From positions 1,116,001-1,180,000 of the forward strand of contig JADJOI010000003.1 in the NCBI GenBank assembly GCA_016713875.1: a DNA stretch of 64,000 bases. The letters are read 5' to 3'. The notes under the pieces were generated by a model that saw only the letters and a program-made list of their open reading frames with translations, made no database searches and was not told the DNA's origin. The translations under genes and the position numbers were made by a program. Source of the stretch: Flavobacteriales bacterium. Its GTDB lineage: Bacteria; Bacteroidota; Bacteroidia; Flavobacteriales_F; PHOS-HE28. Shown piece by piece: positions 45,237 to 52,574 of the stretch (within the stretch, counting starts at the first letter, position 1; each line of letters starts with the position of its first letter).

Positions 45237-46595
45237 TCAGTGTGAACCGATCACGAGGGGACAGCGGGCCAACACCATCCCTCGCTCATCCACGCAGGCC
45301 AGGTCGTAGAGGCCGGGCGGCAGTGCGACCAGCTCCAAGTGGGGCATGCCGCTGCGGCCCCAGGCCACCACACGGCCCAGGGCATCGGTGAGCCGCAGGC
45401 GGCTGCCGGCGTGCAGGCCGGCGTAAGCGATCTGCACACGGTCCGTGGCCGGGTTGGGCCAGGCGGTCATGAACGATCCCGTGGAACCCTCCTCGCTCAG
45501 GCCGGTCTCCTGCGCATACTTCAGCACGAGGATCTCGTCAGCGACGGTGGTATCGCGCATGTGGCCATGGACCAGGATATCACCGGCAGCGTCAAGGATC
45601 ACATCATGAGCGCCACTGTTGCCCACGTTCGGGGTGGTGTACAGGTCCGACCAGAGCGGCTGGCCCGATGGGTCCAACCGTTGGGTGAAGATCGCTGAAC
45701 GGCCACCCTGCAAGGGATCGGCGCGGGTCCCCACCAGCACACACGAGCCGCCGGCTTGGGCCGCGATCCCACTGCCGAGAACGTCCAGCGGTCCGTCGTC
45801 CACCACATGGGACCAAAGAAGCGTTCCGCTGGCGGAGATGCCGAACGCACCCAGGTCCTTCGACCCATCCGCTGCGGTACCGGTCCCGATGCAGAACACC
45901 GTTCCATCGGAAGCGATGGAAAGATCCCTGGGACTGTCGGCATCACCGATGCTGAGCTGTTGGTTCCAGAGTTGGTTGCCAAGTGTATCGTAACAATGCA
46001 CCACGAGATCAGTACCTCCTCCCCCCGGCACAGGACGCATGCCAAGCAGGACCATTCGATCATTCCCTGAGCGTTCGAGGACCAGTCCATGCGCCGATTC
46101 CGACGGATAACTGCGCACCTCCCATCGTGGTGTACCGTCCAGATCCAGTGACTGAAGGAGCATGCTTCCAACCAGGGTATCCACACTCAGCCCGGAGAAA
46201 TACGGTCTGCCGACCACATCCACCGCTGCACCTGCCAGGAATTCATTGTATGGCGGCAGGCCGCTTTCGTACCGGTGCTCCCACAGGAGAACACCTGTAT
46301 CGGTCAAGCCACGCGTGATCAGGTCGCGCCCAGTAGTGTCCGTGTAGTTCGTTGTCGCTACATAGACTTGACCTGCTCCTTCCCGGATGTACATGGGCAT
46401 GTCCTGGGCACCCGTGTGCACGATCTCCGTGGTCCAAAGGATCAGTCCCGAAGGAGCGTATTTGCGCACGCGGATCGTCCCCGGTCCGAATGCACAGGCC
46501 AGTATATGATCATCGGCGTCTAATACCATATCAGCATGCCCGATCGGCATGTGATCATGGAGTGTATCCGACCACAGTACCTGTCCGAACACATC
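45237..46595 (-). pseudogene. C-terminal part of a T9SS-exported propeller protein, cut by IS630
   Basis: About 452 codons remain. Repeated blades such as VFGQVLWSDTLHD, SGLILWTTEIVHTG, GVLLWEHRYES, GNQLWNQQLSIGDADSPRDLSIASDG and GTLLWSHVVDDG resemble SBBP/beta-propeller repeats. The C-terminus is a T9SS type A domain (AWPNPATDRVQIAY, LALPPGLYDLACVD-like ending). There is no signal peptide; upstream the frame meets the left inverted repeat of the IS element. The N-terminal part lies beyond the element at 47714-47936. Joining both through one TA gives an uninterrupted 528-codon frame with signal peptide and sorting domain. GC is lower than in neighbouring genes. Confidence 0.88.
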
Positions 46596-46622
46596 TACTG
46601 AGCCGGTGGTGAAGATCCGGTT

Positions 46623-47441
46623 TCATGCGGCATATCGAACATCGGGGTGACCGAAGTAGCTTTTGATGTGCTTGGGCTTCTTGGACACGCTTCGGTAATG
46701 GGCCAAGATGTTCTCAACGAGTTGCTCCTCGGTGCGCGGCGGCGGAGCGCTGGTCACGTTCTTCTTCAGGTCGGCATTGGCCACCTCCACGGGGTTGAGT
46801 TCGGGTGAGTAGCCCGGCATGAAGAACAGTTCGATGCGCTCCTTGTGCTTTTCCAGCCATGGGCGCAGGACTTTGGCATGATGCACCGGCAGGTTGTCCA
46901 GGATGAGGAACACCTTGCGCTTTGCCCCTTTGATCAAACGTGCGAGGAAATCCTGGAAGATCTCCGCATCAAGGGCGCCCTTGAAGACCATCCACCGCAT
47001 CTGGCCGCGATTGGTGATGGTGGAGATGATCGAACGGCCGAAGCGCTTGTTCAGCACACGCACCACCGGCGTCTTGCCACGCTTGGCGAAGCTCCGTCCA
47101 CGCACATCATCATTGCGCAGGCCGGTCTCATCCCCCCAATGGATGTCCGCGCCCTCCAATTCGGCCCTGCGCTCGATCGCCGGATAGACCTCTTCACGCC
47201 ACTTGCGCACCAGTTTGGGTCGCTGTTCTGCTGCGCGGCGCATCGGCTTCTGTGCGCTGAAGCCCCAACGGCTCAAGTAGTCGGTCATCGTGCGTTCGGG
47301 CAGCACTACGCCGAAGCGTTCTTTGATCAACAGCGCGATGGCCTTGCGTGACCACAGCGCATAGGGCAACTTCAATTGATCGGGCATCTTGTCAGCGATC
47401 AGCCGAAGTGTCTGCTTCTGCTGCTCTTGCGTCAGGATCAT
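46623..47441 (-). CDS. IS630 transposase, catalytic part (ORF B)
   Basis: 272 residues from the ATG at 47441, which overlaps the ORF A stop (ATGA); the frame is open up to 47513. DDE catalytic domain: first Asp in IHWGDETGL, second in VFLILDNLPVHHA, Glu in PGYSPELNPVE. A winged-helix linker region lies before it (YALWSRKAIALLIKERFGV, RTMTDYLSRWGF). ORF A and B read as one typical IS630 transposase if a -1 shift occurs in GGGCGGCC (about 47453-47462), giving ...AGRPQGSGMILT. Either programmed frameshifting, coupling at the ATGA, or a one-base assembly loss would explain this. Confidence 0.9.
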   Translation of the reverse strand: MILTQEQQKQTLRLIADKMPDQLKLPYALWSRKAIALLIKERFGVVLPERTMTDYLSRWGFSAQKPMRRAAEQRPKLVRKWREEVYPAIERRAELEGADIHWGDETGLRNDDVRGRSFAKRGKTPVVRVLNKRFGRSIISTITNRGQMRWMVFKGALDAEIFQDFLARLIKGAKRKVFLILDNLPVHHAKVLRPWLEKHKERIELFFMPGYSPELNPVEVANADLKKNVTSAPPPRTEEQLVENILAHYRSVSKKPKHIKSYFGHPDVRYAA

Positions 47442-47656
47442 GCCGCTGCCTTGCGGCCGCCCGCTGCGGCATACCTCAACGGCTCTCCATCCCCGCGCTG
47501 ATAGCGTTGCCAAGCATCATTGGCCGCCGTCAGCCCAAGGCTGCACAGCGCGGAAGACTCTTTCAGCCCGCAACCTTGCAAGCGGCAGCGCACCGCCTGC
47601 CGCAATCGTTCGTTCAGCGCCTCATCGCTGAGGCTTCGCGCATCTGTTCGCTTCAT
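47438..47656 (-). CDS. IS630 transposase, N-terminal DNA-binding part (ORF A)
   Basis: 72 residues: MKRTDARSLSDEALNERLRQ and SALCSLGLTAANDAWQRYQRGDGEPLRY form the helix-turn-helix typical of the IS630 N-terminus, which binds the inverted repeats. It ends with an out-of-frame tail (AAAGGRKAAA) where the catalytic part takes over in the -1 frame. Confidence 0.8.
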   Translation of the reverse strand: MKRTDARSLSDEALNERLRQAVRCRLQGCGLKESSALCSLGLTAANDAWQRYQRGDGEPLRYAAAGGRKAAA

Positions 47657-47713
47657 GTCAAGCTCGATCCACAGATCGTGCCGATCGACCGCTTCTTTGT
47701 CACCGTCTCAGTA

Positions 47714-47936
47714 ATTTGGTGATCAGCGCGCTCCACTCCTCCGGAAAAGCGACCGGGATAAGGACATCCAAGATCACCGTAGCACCCTGATCATCACACT
47801 GGAGCGAGGCCGCCCGTGACCCGCTGAACGGAGCAACCGCGGAATCGTAGACCCATAACGGCTCGACCACTTGTGCATGCGATCGGTCAGGCGCGACCCA
47901 CCCGATCGAGCTGATCAGGAGGATCAGCTTCTTCAT
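47714..47936 (-). pseudogene. N-terminal part of the IS630-split T9SS propeller protein
   Basis: Starts with the signal peptide MKKLILLISSIGWVAPDRSHAQ, followed by VVEPLWVYDSAVAPFSGSRAASL and ILDVLIPVAFPEEWSALITKL, where the IS inverted repeat begins. As it stands the frame runs four codons into the element to a stop (47700). It is continuous with 45237-46595 once the element is removed. The gene may still make a short secreted peptide of about 75 residues. Confidence 0.85.
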
Positions 47937-48014
47937 GCCAGCCAAGTTGCTGCCTTAACGGATGGGGATCACGTTCATTGCCATTGTGAAAGTACCAACC
48001 TCCATTCAGCTCCC

Positions 48015-48022
48015 GACCTTCG
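48015..48022 (+). promoter_or_regulatory. -7-like box (GACCTTCG) of dapB, leaderless arrangement
   Basis: GACCTTCG is followed by CCCC and the dapB ATG. The first base deviates from TAnnTTTG, but the box has the same 4-base distance to the start as at 16653, 30267 and 51460. Confidence 0.4.
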
Positions 48023-48026
48023 CCCC

Positions 48027-48824
48027 ATGAACATCGCACTCTACGGCACGGGGCGCATGGGCCGCGCCATCGAGGAGGCCGCGCTGCGCCGCGGGCACCG
48101 GATCGCGTTGAAGGTGGGCTCGGCCAACGCGGGCGCGCCGCCCACCGGCTGCGACGTGGCCATCGAGTTCAGCCGGCCGGCCCACGCGGTGGACAACATC
48201 CGCCTGTGCGTGCAGGCCGGAGTGCCGGTGGTGGTGGGCACCACGGGCTGGTACGACCACCTTCCCGAGGTGCGCGAGCTGGTGGCCGCCGGCGATGGGG
48301 CCGTGCTGTGGGCGAGCAACTTCAGCATCGGCGTCAACCTGTTCTTCCGCGTGAACCGGCTGCTGGCCGCGTTGATGGATGGGCGGAGCGACTACCGCGT
48401 CCGGCTCGACGAGGTGCACCACGTGCACAAGCTCGACGCCCCCAGCGGCACGGCCCTCACCCTGGCCCGCGACATCGACCTGCACCACGCCGGATACACG
48501 GGCTGGTCCCACGCCCCAGCTCCTGCCCCTGCCTCGTCTGCCGAAGCCTTTGGCGAAGGCATGGCCCCTGCCTCGTCTGCCGAAGCCTTTGGCGAAGGCA
48601 TGGCCCCTGCCCCGGTCCCCATCCACAGCGAACGCACCGGCGAGGTGCCCGGCAAGCACAGCGTGCAGTGGTCCAGCGCGGACGACCGCATCGTCATCAC
48701 GCACGAAGCCTTCGGGCGTAGCGGCTTCGCCACGGGCGCGGTGCATGCGGCCGAATGGCTGGCGGACCCGGTGCAGCGGCGGCGCGGCCTCTTCACCATG
48801 GACGATGTGCTGGGCCGGCCCTGA
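48027..48824 (+). CDS. dapB: 4-hydroxy-tetrahydrodipicolinate reductase
   Basis: 265 residues. NAD(P)-binding GTGRMGRAIEEAA (7-19), DVAIEFSRPA, the GTTGWYDHLP loop, active-site SNFSIGVNLFFRVNRL, and the signature EVHHVHKLDAPSGTALTLA. It reduces hydroxytetrahydrodipicolinate in lysine and diaminopimelate synthesis. An unusual insertion of about 30 residues, APASSAEAFGEGM twice followed by APAPVP, sits after GYTGWSHAPAP. It is encoded by a 39-bp tandem repeat and lies in the substrate-binding domain before IHSERTGEVPGKH, where other Bacteroidota DapB have a short loop. It keeps the frame, so the enzyme may still fold. Confidence 0.93.
   Translation: MNIALYGTGRMGRAIEEAALRRGHRIALKVGSANAGAPPTGCDVAIEFSRPAHAVDNIRLCVQAGVPVVVGTTGWYDHLPEVRELVAAGDGAVLWASNFSIGVNLFFRVNRLLAALMDGRSDYRVRLDEVHHVHKLDAPSGTALTLARDIDLHHAGYTGWSHAPAPAPASSAEAFGEGMAPASSAEAFGEGMAPAPVPIHSERTGEVPGKHSVQWSSADDRIVITHEAFGRSGFATGAVHAAEWLADPVQRRRGLFTMDDVLGRP
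48525..48602 (+). repeat. 39-bp tandem repeat inside dapB
   Basis: Two perfect copies (48525-48563 and 48564-48602) of a 39-bp unit (GCCCCTGCCTCGTCTGCCGA...), then 11 bases of a third. The length is a multiple of three, and the unit contains GCCGAAGCCTTTGGCGAAGG, a sequence with imperfect inverse symmetry like dispersed intergenic repeats. Confidence 0.9.
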
Positions 48825-48905
48825 GCGTCCGCCCGTCCCCTTCCTCCCCCCGCTCATCCACCCGTGCATGGCCGCAGGCCGTTCGTTGTGCACCTTCGCA
48901 GCCTG

Positions 48906-50465
48906 ATGATCCCTTACCTCGTCCTCTTCGCCTACTTCGCCGTCCTCTTCGGCTGCCTGTGGAAGTACTTCCAAAAGGCCGGCCGCAAGGCCTGGGAAGG
49001 CTTGGTCCCCGGCTACAACATCCTCATCTGGCTGAAGCTGAGCGGCAAGCCGTGGTGGTGGATCTTCCTCTTCCTGGTACCGGGCGTGAACCTGCTGATG
49101 TTCATGATCCTGAACGTGAACCTGAGCATCACCCTGGGCGAGCGCGGCTTCAAGGACCACGTGGTGATGACCCTGCTGCCCTGGGTGAAGATCCCGCAGC
49201 TGGCCTTCTCGCCGAAGCACGCCTACGTGGGCCCGATCCCGGTGGCGCAGCGCAAGCGCGGGCTGCTGGGCCAGTGGGGCGATGCTATCCTGTTCGCGGT
49301 GATCGTGGCCACGGTGTTCCGCACCTTCACCTTCGAGGCCTTCACCATCCCCACGCCCAGCATGGAGAAGAGCCTGCTGGTGGGCGACTACCTGTTCGTG
49401 AGCAAGCTGAGCTACGGGCCGCGCATGCCGATGACCCCGCTCACCTTCCCCTTCACGCACCACACCATGCCGCTTTCGGCCAGCACGCCCAGCTTCGTCA
49501 CCTGGTTCAGCCAGCCCTACCGGCGGCTACCCGGCTTCGGCAAGCCCGAGCGGGGGGATGCGGTGGTGTTCAACTTCCCGGAGGGCGACACGGTGGTGGC
49601 GAACTTCCAGAACCAGAGCTACTACCAGCTGGTGCGCGACCACGGCCGCGAGAAGATCCACGACCCCGGGTACCGCATGCTGAACATGGTGGACGGCCAG
49701 GTGCGGCAGATGCCCACGGGCGGCATCCTGGTGCGGCCGCTGGACAAGAAGGAGAACTACATCAAGCGCTGCGTGGCCGTGGCGGGCGACACCGTGGCGG
49801 TGCGCGGCGGCCTGGTCCACATCAACGGCGTGAAGCAGCACGTGCCGGAGATGGCGCAGTACGCCTACGAGTTCGTACTGAAGGACCGCTTCAACGAGCG
49901 GATGCTGAAGGAGCAGTACGACATCAGCCCGGACGACCTGTCGCCCGGCGAGAACGGCGGGGTGAGCATCCCGCTCACCGAAGCCAACGCGGCAAAGCTG
50001 GGCGGCTTCAGCAACGTGGCCAGCATGACCCGGCAGGACCACCCGAAGGGCTACAGCTCGCCCTACCACAAGCTGCCCTACTTCCCCAACCATCCCGCCT
50101 TCGACTGGACGGAGGACAACTTCGGACCGCTGTGGATCCCGAAGGCCGGTGCCACCGTGGCCCTCAGCCTGGCGAACCTGCCGCTGTACGAGCGCGCGAT
50201 CCGGGTTTACGAGCACAACGACCTGCGCATCGAGGGCGACCGCATCCTGATCAACGGCGCACCGGCCACCAGCTACACCTTCAAGCAGGACTACTACTGG
50301 CTGATGGGCGACAACCGCCATCGGTCGCAGGACGCGCGCTTCTGGGGCTTCGTGCCGCACGACCACGTGGTGGGCAAGGCGGTGCTGGTGTGGTTCACCA
50401 AGGACCCGTACACGGGCATCCGGTGGAAGCGCCTCTTCACCGTGGTGCGCAACGGCCTGAAGTGA
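48906..50465 (+). CDS. lepB: Signal peptidase I, large Bacteroidota form
   Basis: 519 residues from the ATG at 48906 (ORF open from 48864). The N-terminal DUF5684-like membrane part (about 1-75) has two or three helices (IPYLVLFAYFAVLFG, WWWIFLFLVPGVNLLMFMIL). The peptidase has catalytic Ser in TIPTPSMEKSLLVGDYLFV and catalytic Lys in NYIKRCVAVAGD, with large insertions between boxes, and box E GDNRHRSQDARFWGFVP near the end. It removes Sec signal peptides on the periplasmic side. A second lepB follows at once. Confidence 0.94.
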   Translation: MIPYLVLFAYFAVLFGCLWKYFQKAGRKAWEGLVPGYNILIWLKLSGKPWWWIFLFLVPGVNLLMFMILNVNLSITLGERGFKDHVVMTLLPWVKIPQLAFSPKHAYVGPIPVAQRKRGLLGQWGDAILFAVIVATVFRTFTFEAFTIPTPSMEKSLLVGDYLFVSKLSYGPRMPMTPLTFPFTHHTMPLSASTPSFVTWFSQPYRRLPGFGKPERGDAVVFNFPEGDTVVANFQNQSYYQLVRDHGREKIHDPGYRMLNMVDGQVRQMPTGGILVRPLDKKENYIKRCVAVAGDTVAVRGGLVHINGVKQHVPEMAQYAYEFVLKDRFNERMLKEQYDISPDDLSPGENGGVSIPLTEANAAKLGGFSNVASMTRQDHPKGYSSPYHKLPYFPNHPAFDWTEDNFGPLWIPKAGATVALSLANLPLYERAIRVYEHNDLRIEGDRILINGAPATSYTFKQDYYWLMGDNRHRSQDARFWGFVPHDHVVGKAVLVWFTKDPYTGIRWKRLFTVVRNGLK

Positions 50466-50466
50466 T

Positions 50467-50482
50467 CGGCGATCGATCGCCG
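50467..50482. repeat. 16-bp perfect palindrome between the lepB genes
   Basis: CGGCGATCGATCGCCG directly after the first lepB stop. It is followed by GAGCTTTG and, four bases later, the ATG of the second lepB. It could be a binding site or a weak hairpin; no T tract follows. Confidence 0.5.
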
Positions 50483-50493
50483 AGCTTTGGGCG

Positions 50494-51438
50494 ATGCGCA
50501 GGGTGTGGCAACGGTGGCTGGACCTGGGCCCGTGGACCCGGGCCTTCGTGCAGGCCTTGCTGCTGCTGGCCCTGGTGCACGCCCTCGTGCTGCGTTGGGT
50601 GATCGTGCAGAGCACGAGCATGTTCGCCACGCTGCTGCCGGGCGATGTGCTGGCCGTGCAGCGCTGGCCCGTGTGGACGGGCGTGGACCGCGGGGATGTG
50701 CTGGTGTTCCGCGACCCCACGCAGGACGACCGGCCTGTGCGGAAGCGGCAACTGCTGGTGAAGCGCGTGGTGGGCCTTCCCGGCGACACGGTGGAACTGC
50801 GTGCCGGCCTGGTGCTGGTGAACGGCCGACCGTTGCCGCCCTGGCCCGGGGAGACGCGTCGTTACCTCGTGCGCGTGGACCCGGGCACCTCGCTGGACAG
50901 CATCGCCGCGGCCATCGGCCTGCCCCGCGCCTTCATCGGCGGCGGCGAACGACACCTGGAACTCCCCCTCAACCCGACTTTGGCGGCCCGCTTGGAACGG
51001 GTGCACGGCGTACGCGACACCGGCCCGATGGGCCTGAGCCAACGACCGGCGCGCCACCTCTTTCCGTTCAGCCCCTTCCACCCGTGGAGCAGTGATGCCT
51101 ACGGGCCGTTGCGCGTGCCGGCGGCCGGCGACAGTGTGCCCTTGGAGCCCGCGCAGCTGCCGCTCTACGATCGCATCCTCACCCGGCATGAGGGGCATGT
51201 GCTGGAGGTGGGCCGCGACGGCCTGCTGATGGACGGGGCCCCTTCGAAGACGGCGGTGATCGCCCGCGACCACTACTTCGTGCTGGGCGACAGCCGGCAC
51301 AACAGCGCCGACTCGCGCCATTGGGGCTTTGTTCCTGCGGATCACCTCGTGGGCCGCACGGAGCGGGTGCTGCTGTCGTGGGACGCTGAGCGCCGGCAGT
51401 GGCGCGGGGACCGGTGGTGGCGGAGCCTGGGCCGGTAG
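50494..51438 (+). CDS. lepB: Signal peptidase I paralogue
   Basis: 314 residues. One membrane helix (about 15-34), catalytic Ser in VQSTSMFATLLPGDVLAV, catalytic Lys in LLVKRVVGLPGD, and box E GDSRHNSADSRHWGFVP. It is shorter than the upstream lepB, lacks the DUF5684 part, and is only distantly similar, so it is not a recent duplication. Two signal peptidases may share the exported load, for example Sec and T9SS cargo. It starts 28 bases after the first. Confidence 0.92.
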   Translation: MRRVWQRWLDLGPWTRAFVQALLLLALVHALVLRWVIVQSTSMFATLLPGDVLAVQRWPVWTGVDRGDVLVFRDPTQDDRPVRKRQLLVKRVVGLPGDTVELRAGLVLVNGRPLPPWPGETRRYLVRVDPGTSLDSIAAAIGLPRAFIGGGERHLELPLNPTLAARLERVHGVRDTGPMGLSQRPARHLFPFSPFHPWSSDAYGPLRVPAAGDSVPLEPAQLPLYDRILTRHEGHVLEVGRDGLLMDGAPSKTAVIARDHYFVLGDSRHNSADSRHWGFVPADHLVGRTERVLLSWDAERRQWRGDRWWRSLGR

Positions 51439-51459
51439 GGCCGCGCCTGCCGAGCGAGG

Positions 51460-51467
51460 TACCTTCG
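51460..51467 (+). promoter_or_regulatory. -7 box (TACCTTCG), leaderless arrangement
   Basis: TACCTTCG, then CGCC and the ATG at 51472. It separates the lipoprotein-Nudix pair from the lepB unit. Confidence 0.55.
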
Positions 51468-51471
51468 CGCC

Positions 51472-51945
51472 ATGCGTTCCCTCGCCTTCCTGCTGTTGGT
51501 GATGGTGGGCTGCACCGGCCCCGACGACCTGTGCATACGCCACTACGAGCCCTTCCCCGACCTGATCGGTGGCCGGGCACGCACCGACGCCAACGCCGCG
51601 CTGCTCGACGCCATGGCGCGCTACAACGCCGGCGACCACGGAGCTGCCATCCCCGTGCTGGAGGCCGAGCTGCGGAACACGCCCAACGAGGAGCAGATCC
51701 GCATGCTGTTGGCCAGTGCGCTCCTGGGCGCGGATCGGCCCTACGACGCAGAGCTCCAGCTCGACTTCATCGAGACCTCGGCGCGCAACGACTACGATGA
51801 GGCGGCGGCGTGGTACACGGTGCTGTGCTGGCTGTGCAGCGGTCAGCACGACCGCGCGCTGGAAGGCGCACGCGCCATCGCGGCGCGGCCGCGACACACC
51901 TACAAGCGGCAGGCGGACGCGCTGGTGAAGGACCTGATGCGATGA
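51472..51945 (+). CDS. TPR-like lipoprotein
   Basis: 157 residues. Lipoprotein signal with lipobox VMVGC (Cys about 14). The mature part is helical, with TPR-like pairs (NAALLDAMARYNAGDHGAAIPVLEAELRNTPNEEQIRMLLASALLG). Unknown function. Its stop overlaps the Nudix gene start (ATGA), so both are made together. Confidence 0.72.
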   Translation: MRSLAFLLLVMVGCTGPDDLCIRHYEPFPDLIGGRARTDANAALLDAMARYNAGDHGAAIPVLEAELRNTPNEEQIRMLLASALLGADRPYDAELQLDFIETSARNDYDEAAAWYTVLCWLCSGQHDRALEGARAIAARPRHTYKRQADALVKDLMR

Positions 51946-52574
51946 CGCTGGACGAGGTGCATGAGCGCCTGGCCACGGCCCTTCGGGGGCCGCTGCCGGG
52001 GCACGCCGCCTTTCTGTCGCGGAGCGGCTACTCCCGCGCGGACCTGGACAGCGCTCAACGCGCGGACACCGCACCCCGGGAGAGCGCCGTGCTGGCCTTG
52101 CTCTATCCTGCCATGGGCGAGCCTCACCTGCTGCTCATGCGCCGGCCCGAGTATGCCGGGGTGCACAGCGGGCAGGTGAGCTTTCCGGGTGGCCGGCGTG
52201 AGCCGCGGGATACCGACCTCCAGGCCACCGCGCTGCGGGAGTTCCACGAGGAGATCGGGGCCACGCCCAAGGACCTGCGCGTGTTGGGGGCCTTGTCGCA
52301 GGTGTACATCCCGCCCAGCCGATCGCTGGTGACACCCTTCGTGGGCCTTGCATGGGAGCTGGGCCCCACCCGCCCCGACCCGCGGGAGGTGCAGGCCCTG
52401 CTGGAGGTGCCGCTGGCCGAGCTGCTGCGGCCCGATGTCATCCGGCAGCGCCGGCAGCACATCCAGGTGCTGGGCCGCGAGGCGGAGATCCCCTACTTCG
52501 ACCTGGGCGGCCAGGTGGTGTGGGGGGCCACGGCCATGATGCTGGCCGAACTACGCGAGCTGCTCCACGGCTGA
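51942..52574 (+). CDS. Nudix hydrolase, CoA pyrophosphatase type
   Basis: 210 residues from the ATG overlapping the lipoprotein stop. The Nudix box GGRREPRDTDLQATALREFHEEIG (GX5EX7REUXEEXGU) is complete and is preceded by VHSGQVSFPGG, which marks the CoA pyrophosphatase branch (NudL/PCD1-like). It would split CoA or acyl-CoA into 3',5'-ADP and phosphopantetheine. The 3' end overlaps the convergent cyclase gene by 24 bases. Confidence 0.9.
   Translation: MTLDEVHERLATALRGPLPGHAAFLSRSGYSRADLDSAQRADTAPRESAVLALLYPAMGEPHLLLMRRPEYAGVHSGQVSFPGGRREPRDTDLQATALREFHEEIGATPKDLRVLGALSQVYIPPSRSLVTPFVGLAWELGPTRPDPREVQALLEVPLAELLRPDVIRQRRQHIQVLGREAEIPYFDLGGQVVWGATAMMLAELRELLHG

Larger units (their letters stand above)
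46598..47711 (-). mobile_element. IS630-family insertion sequence, TA target duplication
   Basis: 1114 bp between TA dinucleotides at 46596-46597 and 47712-47713. Terminal inverted repeats begin TACTGAG at both ends; counting the TA, 20 of the first 26 positions match (left TACTGAGCCGGTGGTGAAGA; right, inverted, TACTGAGACGGTGACAAAGA). Inside are two overlapping open frames for a DDE transposase. Deleting the element with one TA reconnects the flanking gene in frame (...LITKL-DVFGQVLW...), which proves the insertion point. IS630 elements duplicate TA on insertion, as seen. Confidence 0.93.
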
